A stretch of 35,051 nt of DNA. It comes from Vicinamibacterales bacterium (lineage in GTDB: Bacteria; Acidobacteriota; Vicinamibacteria; Vicinamibacterales; Fen-181). Shown piece after piece: positions 9,601-18,358 of the stretch. The translations under genes were made by a program, and so were the position numbers. Location of the stretch: assembly GCA_029974175.1 (NCBI GenBank), contig JARKSS010000097.1, positions 1 through 35,051 on the forward strand. The letters run 5' to 3'. Under the pieces are notes generated by a model that made no database searches, was not told the DNA's origin, and saw only the letters and a program-made list of their open reading frames with translations. Every line of letters starts with the position of its first letter. Position 1 is the first letter of the stretch.

Positions 9601-10765
9601 CGAGCAGGGCGAGGTGTCGCTGCGCGTGACCGTCGTCGAACAGGACGAGTCGAACGTGACGCTGCGCTTCGCGGTGCGCGACACCGGGATCGGCATCCCC
9701 TCCGACAAGCTGGCGCTGCTGTTCAAGCCGTTCAGCCAGGTGGACGCGTCCACGACCCGGCGCTTCGGCGGCTCGGGCCTGGGCCTGTCCATCGCGCAGC
9801 GGCTCGTCACCCTGATGGGGGGGACGGTGGGCGTTGAAAGCCACGAGGGCCGCGGATCGACCTTCTGGTTCACCGCCCGCCTGGGCCGGCTCCCCGCGCT
9901 CCCGGCGTCAGAACCGCCCCGCCTCGCGCCCGACTTGAAGGGGCTGCGGGTGCTGGTGGTGGACGACAACGAGACCAACCACGAGGTGCTGCGGATCATG
10001 CTCGACGCGTGGGGGTGCCGGCACGACCACGCCTACAACGGCCCCGCGGCACTCGACCGGCTGCGCGCGGCGGCCATGCAGAACGATCCGTACCGCGTTG
10101 CGCTGCTCGACATGATGATGCCCGGCATGGACGGCGAAGAGCTGGGCAGCCGCGTGGCGTCAGACCCGGTGCTGTCGAGCACACAGATGGTGATGCTGAC
10201 GTCGATCGGCCTGAGGGCCGACCTGCGGCGCCTCGACCCCGAGCCGTTTGCCGCCTACCTGACCAAGCCGGTCCGCCAGGCGCAGCTGTACGACTGCCTG
10301 CGCAGCGTTGTCGGCCGGGTCACGCGGCCCGAGCCGAAGGTAGCTGTCTTCACTCCGGGACGTCCCGATACGCTCAGCCCGCGCCTGCGGATCCTGGTCG
10401 CCGAGGACAACCGGGTGAACCAGAAGGTGGCCTCGAGGATGCTCGAGCACATGGGGCACCGGGTGGACGTCGTCGCCAATGGCCTCGAGGCGCTCGCCGC
10501 ACTCCGGACGATGGCCTACGACCTGGTGCTGATGGACGTCCAGATGCCCGAGATGGACGGGTTCGAGGCCACCCGCCAGATCCGCGACCCGGCAAGCGGG
10601 GTCATGAACCCGCGGATCCCCATCATCGCGATGACCGCGCACGCGATGAAGGGCGACAAGGAGCGCTGCCTCGAGGCGGGAATGGATGGCTACGTGTCGA
10701 AGCCGGTGGAGCCGGCGGCGCTGCGCGAAGCCATCGAGGAATTGGGCGGCGTCACCATCCAGTAG
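6683..10765 (+). CDS. Two-component-regulator-propeller hybrid sensor histidine kinase with two REC domains
   Basis: Many Reg_prop repeats (xxDGxLWVGTxxGGLxR), Y_Y_Y segment ([45 protein letters not shown]), TM helix, His[21 protein letters not shown], HATPase ([17 protein letters not shown]), two receiver domains (LVVDDNETN...[20 protein letters not shown]...[11 protein letters not shown]). Confidence 0.95.
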   Translation: MLLGTLRRPLPHLRVAGALALALGVGGSRAEALDPSVGLSQYHSLNWQIENGLPQSSVQALLQSSKGYIWIGTQAGLARFDGIRFVVFDRANTPVMGRENIHALAEDVDGSIWAATDSGLLRYGRGAFTRISAADGLPSNQVRSLLVDRDGVLWVGTESGVCRLKDGRLLEAKVPGLEGVIPVRIRQSADGAIFFPTMHGLYRLHEGKIVRFGAADGLPDEAVFDVCRDASGTLWVGTSRGAARMVNGRFTRLALPPDVADDTVRAVWQDRQGSVWLGLERRGIVRWHGDGGRVEVYGQAEGLAGAHVREFVEDRQGNVWVATFDAGLICLRETPFSGFGKREGLPSDDVQAIFQSSDGTVWLGLNTGGVARVRNGRVTTYTTADGLDDDTVFSIAEGPARDIWVGTPRGLNRIWGGRITSVRDSGQLLAGGARALAWMPDGTMWIGTSRGGVWRLVGDRLEPLNASGDPISPLVYVLLPDGQGGAWAGGTRGLSHIKDGRVRTYTTKDGLGDDVVLSLHLDADGSLWVGTFGGGLSRLTKDGIRTLTIRQGLYDDAVFAILEDETRSLWMSCNKGLFRVSRADLDAFFTGRATRVHSPSYGAADGLRGSEGNGGSQPSAWKMRDGRLWFPTIRGAAIVDPTSTHTSVPAVTIEQVVHDSRVVAMADALELPPGDGDLEFQYTALDFSAPQGIEFRYRLAGFDTAWVQPGGRRAAFYTHVPPGRYVFEVMARNKDGDWSGEPARLPVRLRPHYYQATWFWVLCGLGVLALAAGAYGLRVRGMAARAARLAALVDDRTRELRAEIEERERAQTRLEQEIVERRQVQEELGRAKERAEAANRAKDIFLANMSHEIRTPMNGIIGMTGVLLDTELTPMQRDYAETVKSCADSLLTLLNDILDLSKIEAGKLDLEMLDFDLRGALEDINEVLAVRAHEKGLELTALIDREVPSMVRGDPGRLRQVLTNLIGNGIKFTEQGEVSLRVTVVEQDESNVTLRFAVRDTGIGIPSDKLALLFKPFSQVDASTTRRFGGSGLGLSIAQRLVTLMGGTVGVESHEGRGSTFWFTARLGRLPALPASEPPRLAPDLKGLRVLVVDDNETNHEVLRIMLDAWGCRHDHAYNGPAALDRLRAAAMQNDPYRVALLDMMMPGMDGEELGSRVASDPVLSSTQMVMLTSIGLRADLRRLDPEPFAAYLTKPVRQAQLYDCLRSVVGRVTRPEPKVAVFTPGRPDTLSPRLRILVAEDNRVNQKVASRMLEHMGHRVDVVANGLEALAALRTMAYDLVLMDVQMPEMDGFEATRQIRDPASGVMNPRIPIIAMTAHAMKGDKERCLEAGMDGYVSKPVEPAALREAIEELGGVTIQ

Positions 10766-10803
10766 GGCCGGCCTCGTCACCAGGGCCGGCCCCCTCACCG
10801 GTA

Positions 10804-10825
10804 GAGCAGGGCTTCAGCCCTGCTC
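10804..10825. terminator. Perfect 10-bp-stem palindrome between convergent genes (bidirectional terminator candidate)
   Basis: GAGCAGGGCT-TC-AGCCCTGCTC, in the spacer between the stops at 10765 (+) and 10841 (-). Confidence 0.55.
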
Positions 10826-10840
10826 CCCTTCAACCCTTTC

Positions 10841-11245
10841 CTACGTGTTCGACTTCATGTGGCAGCTGTTGCACTTGGTCGGTGCCTTTCCGCCCGCCGC
10901 GTTCTTCTGATGGCAGGTGATGCACGTGCCCGTCTTCGCCATCGCGTCGTGGAAGGCGGCCCGGTAGATCGTCTTCACCTGCGCCGTCGGGGTCTTCTGG
11001 TGGCAATCGCTGCACTTCTGGTGCGGCGTCTTCAACGGCATCGCAGGCTTCGACGGGTGATGGCACGTCTCGCACTTGTTGTCGGCGAGCTTGACGTGCT
11101 TGGGATGGTCGAACTTCACGCCGCCGAGCGGTGCGCCCTTCAGGATGACAGTGCCCGGAGCCTTCTCGGCCTGGCCCTGAACGGCGACGCCTGTCCCGAA
11201 CGCTACCGCCAGGGCCAGGACGACAACCACGAACACTCGATTCAT
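10841..11245 (-). CDS. Multiheme cytochrome c3/c7-like protein with four CxxCH motifs
   Basis: Signal peptide MNRVFVVVVLALAVAFGTGVAVQGQ; CETCH, CSDCH, CITCH and CNSCH; KFDHPKHV segment. ATG at 11245 preferred over the longer ORF. Confidence 0.88.
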   Translation of the reverse strand: MNRVFVVVVLALAVAFGTGVAVQGQAEKAPGTVILKGAPLGGVKFDHPKHVKLADNKCETCHHPSKPAMPLKTPHQKCSDCHQKTPTAQVKTIYRAAFHDAMAKTGTCITCHQKNAAGGKAPTKCNSCHMKSNT

Positions 11246-11389
11246 GCTGCCTCCTCCGCGACACGACACGATGTCGGGCTTTCGCAGCATCGTAGCACAG
11301 GGCGGGGCGCCCAACCTCGCCCTTGTCGCGCCGGGCTTCAGCCTCGATACCGCCCAAGCAAACCTCGCCCGGCGGCGTGAGCGCCTGGG

Positions 11390-12220
11390 CTAGTATTCGG
11401 CGGGGAGGGCGGCCAGTTCGGCGGCGGTGAAGACCGGCCCGTCCTTGCAGACGTAGACAGGGCCGACGTTGCACCGTCCGCACTTGCCGACGCCGCACTT
11501 CATCCGGTTCTCGAGCGTGGTGAAGATGCGGTCGGGCGGGAAGCCGAGCCGGCCGAGCACCGGGAGCGTGTGCTTGATCATGATCGGGGGGCCGCAAACC
11601 ACCGCGACGGCGTTCTCGCCCGTCGGAGCCGCCCGCTCGAGCACGGCCGGGACGAAGCCCACCTCGCCGTCCCACCCGGGCTCCTCCCCGCCCGGATCGA
11701 CCGTCGTCACCAGGCGGACGTCGGGCCGGTCACGCCACTCCGCCAGCTCGCGCTTGTAGACGAGGTCGGCAACGGTGCGCGCGCCGTACACCAGCGTGAC
11801 TTCGTCGAACCGGTCGCGGAGGTCGAGCACGTTCCAGAGGACGCAGCGCACGGGGGCGAGACCGATGCCGCCCGCGACGAACAGGACGCGCCGGCCCGAC
11901 CAGTCGTCAACGGGGAAGGCGTTGCCGTAGGGGCCGCGAAACCCCACGATCTCGCCCACCTCGAGCTCGCGGAGGGCGCGCGTGACCTTGCCGACGGCCT
12001 TGAAGCTGCACTCGATGTAGCCGCGGCGGGTAGGCGGGCTGGCGATGCAGAAGGTGCACTCGCCGGCGCCGAACACCGAGTACTCGCCGAACTGGCCGGC
12101 CTTGAACGAGAAGCTGTCGGCCAGGGCGGGGTCGCGGAAGGTGAGCCGAAGCGTCCGCGTGTCGGGCGTTTCGTCCTGGATCGCCTCGATCGTCATCAGG
12201 TGGGGCTGGTACAGGCTCAT
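11390..12220 (-). CDS. FAD/NAD(P)-binding ferredoxin-reductase-type subunit (FlxA / sulfhydrogenase gamma / AsrB-like)
   Basis: MSLYQPHLMTIEAIQDETPDTRTLRLTFRD...FKAGQFGEYSVFGAGE; FVAGGIGLAPVRCVLW; VVCGPPIMIKHT; C-terminal cysteine motif CGVGKCGRCNVG...VCKDGPVF. Confidence 0.88.
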   Translation of the reverse strand: MSLYQPHLMTIEAIQDETPDTRTLRLTFRDPALADSFSFKAGQFGEYSVFGAGECTFCIASPPTRRGYIECSFKAVGKVTRALRELEVGEIVGFRGPYGNAFPVDDWSGRRVLFVAGGIGLAPVRCVLWNVLDLRDRFDEVTLVYGARTVADLVYKRELAEWRDRPDVRLVTTVDPGGEEPGWDGEVGFVPAVLERAAPTGENAVAVVCGPPIMIKHTLPVLGRLGFPPDRIFTTLENRMKCGVGKCGRCNVGPVYVCKDGPVFTAAELAALPAEY

Positions 12221-12227
12221 CGCGTTG

Positions 12228-12301
12228 TGTCCGGGCAGCCATGACGGCTGCGTGTCCGGGCAGCCACAAGGGCTGCCCAACGGGCGGCCACAAAAGCCGC
12301 C
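12228..12301. repeat. Three consecutive short palindromic units GGGC(A/G)GCCACAARRGC(T/C)GCCC
   Basis: GGGCAGCCATGACGGCTGC, GGGCAGCCACAAGGGCTGCCC and GGGCGGCCACAAAAGCCGCCC, in the spacer between the flxB-like and flxA-like genes. Confidence 0.75.
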
Positions 12302-12302
12302 C

Positions 12303-13334
12303 CTACGAGGTCTCGAGCGCTCGCTCCGAGACGAGCGTGAGGATCTCGAACAGGTCCTGGCCCGCGGGGCAGGCGCGCGTGCAGCGGCCGCAGCCGGTGC
12401 ACAGGAGCCGGCCGAAGCGGCGCGGGAACACCTGGAACTTGTGCACCACCCGCTGGCGGACGCGCGCGTGCTGCCCTTCGCGCGGGTTGTGCCCCGAGGC
12501 GTGGACCGTGAAGCGCGAAGTCTGGCAGCTGTCCCAGTTCCGGCGGCGCGTGCCCGCGAGCAGCGAGTCGGGCTCGTCCACGATGTCGAAGCAGTGGCAC
12601 GCGGGGCACACGCTGGCGCAGGCACCACAGCCGTGACAGCGCAGCGCAACCTCGTTCCACGTCTCGTCCTCGAAGTGGTCGGCGAGCCAGCGCTGCACCC
12701 CGGCCAGGTCGATGCGGGGCGGGCCCGCCGCTGCCGTTTCGCCGGGTGTCACCTGCTCGTCCTCGCGGAAGCGGTGGGGGAACGCCGCGACCAGCTCGCG
12801 CCCCTTCGCGGTGACCTCCTCCACGGCGTAGCCGCCCGGATGCGGGATCAGCAGCAGGTCGGAACCGCGCGGGTGCGAGGGCCCCAGCCCGACGTCCGAG
12901 CAGAAGCACGCCTCGTCTGCGGGCCGTTCGCAGGCCACCGTCACCACGGTGGCGGCGTCGCGCCGGGCGAACCACAACTCGTCGCGGTAGTCCCAGCCCA
13001 TCACGCGGTCCATCGCGTCCGCGCCTGCCGCGTCGCACGGCCGGGCGCCGATCACGACAACCCTTCGGTTCGGCGGTGCGGGCGGAACGAGCCGGACCTC
13101 GGTCCCCTTGCGCTCCCACCAGAACAGCGGCTCGGTGGGCGGGAGGAAGACCTGCTTCAGGGGCAGGAACGGGAGGCCGGCGCCCAGGTCGAGTTCGGCA
13201 GCCTCGCGAAGCGGTCGGTACTCCACGCCGGGCCGCGGCGATCCCGGCACTCGCGCGGGGCCCCAGACCGTGGAGCCGGCCGCGAGCAGGTCGGCTGCCA
13301 GCCCGCGCAGGTCGGCGTCGGAGATGACTCTCAT
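12303..13334 (-). CDS. 4Fe-4S dicluster protein (FlxB / sulfhydrogenase beta / AsrA-like)
   Basis: VVVIGARPCDAAGADAMDRV; CHGCGACASVCPACHCFDIVDE; CTGCGRCTRACPAGQDLFEIL. Start overlaps the stop of the upstream gene. Confidence 0.85.
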   Translation of the reverse strand: MRVISDADLRGLAADLLAAGSTVWGPARVPGSPRPGVEYRPLREAAELDLGAGLPFLPLKQVFLPPTEPLFWWERKGTEVRLVPPAPPNRRVVVIGARPCDAAGADAMDRVMGWDYRDELWFARRDAATVVTVACERPADEACFCSDVGLGPSHPRGSDLLLIPHPGGYAVEEVTAKGRELVAAFPHRFREDEQVTPGETAAAGPPRIDLAGVQRWLADHFEDETWNEVALRCHGCGACASVCPACHCFDIVDEPDSLLAGTRRRNWDSCQTSRFTVHASGHNPREGQHARVRQRVVHKFQVFPRRFGRLLCTGCGRCTRACPAGQDLFEILTLVSERALETS

Positions 13335-14203
13335 CGGATGAACTCCTGCCCGTCGTCCACGCGGAACTCGCCGATCGGTGAGGGCGCGACGGGATCGTCG
13401 GAGACGACGAACTCGAAGCGCTCGCGGACCGATTGCTGCAGCCGCGCATTGAGGATCGACAACGGGATCCCGGCCGGGCACGCGCGCTCGCACTCGCCGC
13501 AGCCGACGCAGCGCCCCGCCAGGTGCAGGGCGCGGGCGAGATGCCAGGCGAGGTTGCCGCGCCGGTGGGGAGAGCTTTCAATCCACTGGGGCATCGACTT
13601 GTCGGCCAGGCACCGCTCGCAGAAGCACAAGGGGCAGATCTCCCGGCAGGCGTAGCACCTGACGCACCGCTCGAAGGCCGACGACCAAAAGGCCCAGCGC
13701 TCGGCCATCGGCAGCGCCTGGATCCGCTCGACCTGCGCCTCGAGGCCGGGGCCCCCGGATGGCTCGGGGCTGTCCTCGCCGATCAGGTAATCGCAAAGCG
13801 TGGGAGTCCGCTGGGGGCAGCTGACGCACCGTTCGGCCCACCTTCGGTTTCCGGGCTGGCCTTCAGCCTTGTTCTCCGCCCACACTCCCGGACATCTCAC
13901 CCCGATCAACACCACGTCCTCGCGGCGCAGCTGGTTGTCGCGGATCAGCCCGGCAACCGCGCGCGCGTCGCACCCCTTCACCACGACGGCCGGCCGTCCG
14001 AGCCCGCGGATGTGCTTGCGTCGCGGGTGGAGGTAGGCGGCCAGGTTGTGCACGCACCGCTGGTCGAAGACGAGGCGTTCGGCCTCGGCCGGCGTTTGCG
14101 CGAACGCCGGCCGCACGCCGCGGCGCGACTCCTCCCAGCCGATGACCACCTGCACGTCGCTCGTCTCGAGCAGCCGGACGGCCAGCTCTCTCAGCTCGCG
14201 CAC
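13331..14203 (-). CDS. 4Fe-4S protein (FlxC-like)
   Basis: VVVKGCDARAVAGLIRDNQL (FrhB-like), CVRCYACREICPLCFCERC, CVGCGECERACPAGIPLSIL; GTG start at 14203 overlapping the upstream stop. Confidence 0.78.
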   Translation of the reverse strand: MRELRELAVRLLETSDVQVVIGWEESRRGVRPAFAQTPAEAERLVFDQRCVHNLAAYLHPRRKHIRGLGRPAVVVKGCDARAVAGLIRDNQLRREDVVLIGVRCPGVWAENKAEGQPGNRRWAERCVSCPQRTPTLCDYLIGEDSPEPSGGPGLEAQVERIQALPMAERWAFWSSAFERCVRCYACREICPLCFCERCLADKSMPQWIESSPHRRGNLAWHLARALHLAGRCVGCGECERACPAGIPLSILNARLQQSVRERFEFVVSDDPVAPSPIGEFRVDDGQEFIR

Positions 14204-14634
14204 GCCAGCCTCCCTCGCCCCTCGTCTCCAGTGTCAGCGCGGCAGGGCCCCAGCTCGCGGATCGTGGCGGCAGCGCTGTCCACGATGTCGCGCCACTTGC
14301 CCCCTTCGGAAGCCGAGACCCAGGAGAAGATCACGCGGCGCGGATCGAGGCCGACGAAGTCGAGCAGGTCGCGGAAGATCGCGAAGCGCCGACGCGCGTG
14401 GTAGTTGCCGCTGTTGTAGTGGCAGTCGGCCGGGTGACAGCCGCTGACGATGACGCCGTCGGCCCCGCGCTCGAACGCCTTGATGACAAACAGCGGATCG
14501 ATGCGCCCGGTGCAGGGGAGCCGGATGATGCGCACCTCGGGAGCCATCTGCAGCCGGCTGGTGCCCGCGAGGTCGGCGCCGGTATAGGTGCACCAGTTGC
14601 AGACGAACGCCGTGATCTTCGGCTGAAACGCCAT
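14191..14634 (-). CDS. Hydrogenase iron-sulfur subunit MvhD/FlxD-like
   Basis: MAFQPKITAFVCNWCTYTGADLAGTSRLQM...RIIRLPCTGRIDPLFVIKAFERGADGVIVSGCHPADCHY matches the MvhD-type cysteine pattern. Confidence 0.9.
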   Translation of the reverse strand: MAFQPKITAFVCNWCTYTGADLAGTSRLQMAPEVRIIRLPCTGRIDPLFVIKAFERGADGVIVSGCHPADCHYNSGNYHARRRFAIFRDLLDFVGLDPRRVIFSWVSASEGGKWRDIVDSAAATIRELGPCRADTGDEGRGRLACAS

Positions 14635-14649
14635 TGAACCCCCCAAGGC

Positions 14650-14731
14650 GCAGGGCTGAAGCCCTGCGGTTGCCGCTGATGCCCGGCAGCCACCGCTGAT
14701 GCCCGGCAGCCACGCCGATGGCCGGCAGCCA
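14650..14731. repeat. Palindrome GCAGGGCTGAAGCCCTGC followed by tandem 20-bp repeats CCGCTGATGCCCGGCAGCCA
   Basis: Palindrome at 14650-14667; exact 20-mer at 14673-14692 and 14693-14712; diverged third copy CGCCGATGGCCGGCAGCCA at 14713-14731. Lies between hdrA-like and flxD-like genes. Confidence 0.75.
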
Positions 14732-14742
14732 CCGCCCCGCAG

Positions 14743-16764
14743 CTACAACGCCGCGATCTCCGCGTAGATCTGCTGGTCGGTGAACCCCTGCACCTCGACG
14801 TGCTTGCCGGGGCAGGTGGCCTGGCACGTGCCGCACCCCTGGCAGACACCCGGATTGACCTCGGCCACCACCTTTACCAGCCGGCCGGCACGGTCGCGGA
14901 CCTCACGGCGGCCGACGGCGCCGTACGGGCAGACGCGCTCGCACAGGAAGCAGCCCGCGCAGTGGGCCGCATCGACGCGCGCCACCGTCGGTTCGCGCTC
15001 GAGTTCGGCCTTCGAGAAGAGGCCGAGCACCTTGGCCGCGGCCGCGCTGCCCATCGCAACCGACTCGGGGATGTCGCGCGGCGCCTGGCAGGCGCCGGCC
15101 ACGAAGATCCCGGCCGTGTTCGTCTCGACGGGGCGCAGCTTCGGGTGTGCCTCGTTGATGAAGCCGTGCTGGTCGCACGACACCGAGAGCTTCTGCGCGA
15201 GCGCGCGGATTCCCGGCTGCGGGCGCACGGCGGTCGCGAGCACCACCAGGTCGGCGTCCAGCAGCAGCGGTTCACCGGAAAGTGTGTCGAACCCCTGCAC
15301 CTTGACGACGTCGCCGTCACGCCAGAGGCGTGCCACGCGCCCCCGCCGGTAGATCGCGCCTTCTTCTTCGATCGCCCGCCGCGTGAACTCGTCGTACCCC
15401 TTGCCCGCGGCCCGCACGTCCATGTAGAAGACCACCGCCTCGCCGTCGTGCACCTTGTGGCGGTAGAGCATCACGTGCTTGGCGACGTACATGCAGCAGA
15501 TCTTCGAGCAGTAGGGGATGCCCCTTGACGGGTCGCGCGACCCCACGCACTGCAGGAACACCACGCGCTTCGGCACCCGGCCGTCGGACGGGCGCACGAT
15601 CCGGCCGCCGGTCGGCCCGGACGCCGAGGCGAGCCGCTCGAACTGCAGGCCGTCGATGACGTCGGGCACCTGGCCGTACCCGTACTCGCCGTACCCCGAC
15701 AGGCCCTCGCCCTCGGGCTGCTCCTTCCCGATCGAGTAGAGCTGGTACCCGGTGGCGATGATGATGGCCCCCACCTTCTCGGTGACGAACCGGTCTTCCT
15801 GGGCGAAGTCGATCGCGCCGCGCGTGCAGGCCTCGGCGCACTTCCCGCAGACCGCCTTCGTGATCCCCTTGCGGATGGCCATGAACCGCGCGCACCGCTC
15901 GCGGTCGAGCACCGGCATGTTCGGGACCGCCTGCGGGAACGGCACCGAAATCGCGGGACGCTTCCCCAGGCCGCACTCGAACTCGTTCGGCACCTTGCGG
16001 TTCGGGCACGCCTGCGTGCAGGCGCCGCAGCCGTTGCACAGCGTCTCGTTGACCGAGCGGGCCTTGCGGCGAACCTTCACCTCGAAGTTGCCGATGTAAC
16101 CCGAGACCTCCTCGACCTCGCTGTAGGCGTAAAGGCGGATGCGGGGGTGCTGGGCGACCTCCACCATCCGCGGCGTGAGGATGCACTGCGAGCAGTCGAG
16201 CGTGGGGAACGTCTCGGAAAGCTGGCTCATGTGCCCGCCGATAGACGACTCCTTCTCGACCAGGACGACCTCGGCCCCCCCGTCCGCCAGGTCGAGCGCC
16301 GCCTGGATGCCGGCAATGCCGCCGCCGATGACGAGCGCCCGCCGCTCGATCGGGATCCGGATGGTCTCGAGCGGGGTGTTCGCTTTCACCTTCTCGACCA
16401 GCGCGCGCGTGATCGCGATCGCCTTCCCCGTGGCTTGCTCGCGGTCTTCGTGGATCCACGAGCACTGCTCGCGGATGTTGGCCATCTCGCAGAGGAAGGG
16501 GTTGAGGCCGGCCGCCGCCACCACCTTGCGGAACGTCCGCTCGTGCATGTGCGGCGAGCAGGCGGCGACCACCACGCCCGTCAGGCGATTGGCGGCAATC
16601 GCCTCGCGGACCAGCGTCTGGCCCGGGTCCGAGCACATGTAGCGGTAGTCTTCGGCATGAACCACGCCCGGGTGGCTGCGCAGCGCCTCGGCGACCGAGG
16701 AGGCATCCACGGTGCGGCCGATGTTCTCGCCGCAGTGACAGACGAACACCCCGATGCGCGCCAT
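14743..16764 (-). CDS. hdrA: Heterodisulfide reductase subunit A-like flavoprotein
   Basis: MARIGVFVCHCGENIGRTVD...; VIGGGIAGIQAALDLADGG; CNGCGACTQACPNRKVPNEFE; CVGSRDPSRGIPYCSKICCMY; C-terminal 2x[4Fe-4S] CAGCFLCERVCPYGAV/CQGCGTCQATCPGKHV. Confidence 0.95.
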   Translation of the reverse strand: MARIGVFVCHCGENIGRTVDASSVAEALRSHPGVVHAEDYRYMCSDPGQTLVREAIAANRLTGVVVAACSPHMHERTFRKVVAAAGLNPFLCEMANIREQCSWIHEDREQATGKAIAITRALVEKVKANTPLETIRIPIERRALVIGGGIAGIQAALDLADGGAEVVLVEKESSIGGHMSQLSETFPTLDCSQCILTPRMVEVAQHPRIRLYAYSEVEEVSGYIGNFEVKVRRKARSVNETLCNGCGACTQACPNRKVPNEFECGLGKRPAISVPFPQAVPNMPVLDRERCARFMAIRKGITKAVCGKCAEACTRGAIDFAQEDRFVTEKVGAIIIATGYQLYSIGKEQPEGEGLSGYGEYGYGQVPDVIDGLQFERLASASGPTGGRIVRPSDGRVPKRVVFLQCVGSRDPSRGIPYCSKICCMYVAKHVMLYRHKVHDGEAVVFYMDVRAAGKGYDEFTRRAIEEEGAIYRRGRVARLWRDGDVVKVQGFDTLSGEPLLLDADLVVLATAVRPQPGIRALAQKLSVSCDQHGFINEAHPKLRPVETNTAGIFVAGACQAPRDIPESVAMGSAAAAKVLGLFSKAELEREPTVARVDAAHCAGCFLCERVCPYGAVGRREVRDRAGRLVKVVAEVNPGVCQGCGTCQATCPGKHVEVQGFTDQQIYAEIAAL

Positions 16765-17642
16765 CAGTGCCTCCCGCCCGCCGGCGCCTGGCCGCGCCGC
16801 GCGAGCAACGGCGCCGGGCTGACGAAGTGGCGGTCGAGCCCCAGGCGCCGCGGCTCGATCCCCAACGCAAGCCCGACCAGCTCGGTGACGTAGAGGACGG
16901 GAATCGGCGGGCGGCCGTCCCGCGTCATCGCACGCTGGCGGAAGTCGAGGTTCGAATGGCACATCGGGCAGGCCACGAGCAGCGCCTCGGCGCCCGCCTT
17001 GCGGGCGTCCTCGAGGATGGCCCGCCCGAGCCGGATGACCGACCCGGTCCGGCTGACCGAGAGCGACCCGCCGCAGCACTCGAGCCCCATGTGCCACGTG
17101 ACGGGGGCGGCGCCGCACGCCCGGGCAATCTGCTCCATCGCGGTCGGGTGTTCGGGATCCTCCGCCGAGGTGACCGACGCGGGGCGCACGAGCAGGCACC
17201 CGTAGTAGCAGGCAAGAGGCAGCCCGCCGAAGGCGTGCACAAGCCGGGCCTCGATGACGGGCAGCGCGTCGGTGAGGAACTCCAGGATGTTCCGTACCGC
17301 CACCCGGTTGCCGAACGGCCGGCCCAGCAGCTCGGGCATTTCGCGCCGGAGCGCCTCGTCCTCTTCGATTACCCGCCGCGCCTTCGCGAGGCGGTTGTAG
17401 CAGGCGGCGCACGGCGCCAGCACCTGCTCGACGCCCTGCGCCTCGGCCAGCGCCAGGTTGCGCGCCGGCAGCGCGACGGCCAGTCGTTGCCCCACCACGT
17501 GCGCCGAGCTGGCGCCGCAGCAGTTCCAGTCGTCGATCTCGGCCAGCGGGGCGCCGATGGCGCCAGCCACCGCCCGCAGGCTTTCGTCGAACTCGCGGGC
17601 CGTGCCGTGCAGTGAGCACCCGGGGAAGTAGCCGGTCCTCAT
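16764..17642 (-). CDS. hdrB: Heterodisulfide reductase subunit B-like (two CCG domains)
   Basis: GYFPGCSLHGTAREFDES...DWNCCGASSAH...APCAACYNRL and CYYGCLLVRP...LECCGGSLS...VACPMCHSNLD. Start overlaps the hdrC stop. Confidence 0.93.
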   Translation of the reverse strand: MRTGYFPGCSLHGTAREFDESLRAVAGAIGAPLAEIDDWNCCGASSAHVVGQRLAVALPARNLALAEAQGVEQVLAPCAACYNRLAKARRVIEEDEALRREMPELLGRPFGNRVAVRNILEFLTDALPVIEARLVHAFGGLPLACYYGCLLVRPASVTSAEDPEHPTAMEQIARACGAAPVTWHMGLECCGGSLSVSRTGSVIRLGRAILEDARKAGAEALLVACPMCHSNLDFRQRAMTRDGRPPIPVLYVTELVGLALGIEPRRLGLDRHFVSPAPLLARRGQAPAGGRH

Positions 17643-18229
17643 CGGTCGTCTCCGCCGGCGCCCGTTCCGCCGGCACCGGTACCGGCGCTGCCCGTGCAGG
17701 CGTCGAAGATGCGGCGCACCTCGCCGATGCCCGAGATGCGTGACGGAGTGAGCGACAGCTTGCCGCGGGCGAGCAGTCCGGGCGCCGAGAGAGCGTCCTC
17801 GGTCAGCGCGCCGGTGCGCAGCTTGTACTCCATGACCATCCCCAGCTCGAAGGAGCGGCCGTGCCGCCGCACCTGGTCGAGGAACGCGCGGTGGAACGCC
17901 GCCACCGGCCGCGGCACCCCGCCCGGGGCCTCGCGTGCGAAGCGCTCGCGCAGGGCGTCGATCACGCGCGCCGGGTCGCAGCCGTTGGGGCACCGCGAAG
18001 CGCAGGTCTCGCAGGCAAGGCACAGCCAGATGGAAGGGTCGTCCTGGAGTGGGCCGACCGCGCCGGTGTTGACCATCCGCATGACGTCGTGCGGACGCCA
18101 GCGCGTCTCGGCGGCCATCGGGCAGCCCGCCGAGCACTTGCCGCACTGGTAGCAGCGGGCGGTGTTGACGCCGGTTTCCTGGAGGATCCGCTCGCGCAGC
18201 CCTCCATCGCTGACGGGTGATCGGGACAT
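17639..18229 (-). CDS. hdrC: Heterodisulfide reductase subunit C-like (2x[4Fe-4S])
   Basis: CYQCGKCSAGCPMA and CLACETCASRCPNGCDPARVIDALR; ATG at 18229; ATGA overlap with hdrB. Confidence 0.92.
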   Translation of the reverse strand: MSRSPVSDGGLRERILQETGVNTARCYQCGKCSAGCPMAAETRWRPHDVMRMVNTGAVGPLQDDPSIWLCLACETCASRCPNGCDPARVIDALRERFAREAPGGVPRPVAAFHRAFLDQVRRHGRSFELGMVMEYKLRTGALTEDALSAPGLLARGKLSLTPSRISGIGEVRRIFDACTGSAGTGAGGTGAGGDDR

Positions 18230-18358
18230 CGGGCGGACCTGACTGATGGACGGTTGTCGGGGGCCCGCGGCTCCGAGGCACACGCATCGGGGGAACGGGC
18301 GGATCGGGGAGGGGAAGGAAGGCGGTCCGGCCGTGAAGCGACGCCAACGGACGCACGT

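Noticed and set aside
7334-9844. 836-aa ORF on the - strand inside the hybrid kinase
   Set aside because: Shadow ORF of a strongly supported + strand gene with clear Reg_prop and kinase motifs; no recognisable domain in the antisense translation.
11325-11350. GGGCTTCAGCC motif near the cytochrome spacer as another copy of the GCAGGGCTTCAGCCCTGC palindrome
   Set aside because: Only the central GGGCTTCAGCC is retained; flanks do not pair, so it is not convincing as a family member by eye.
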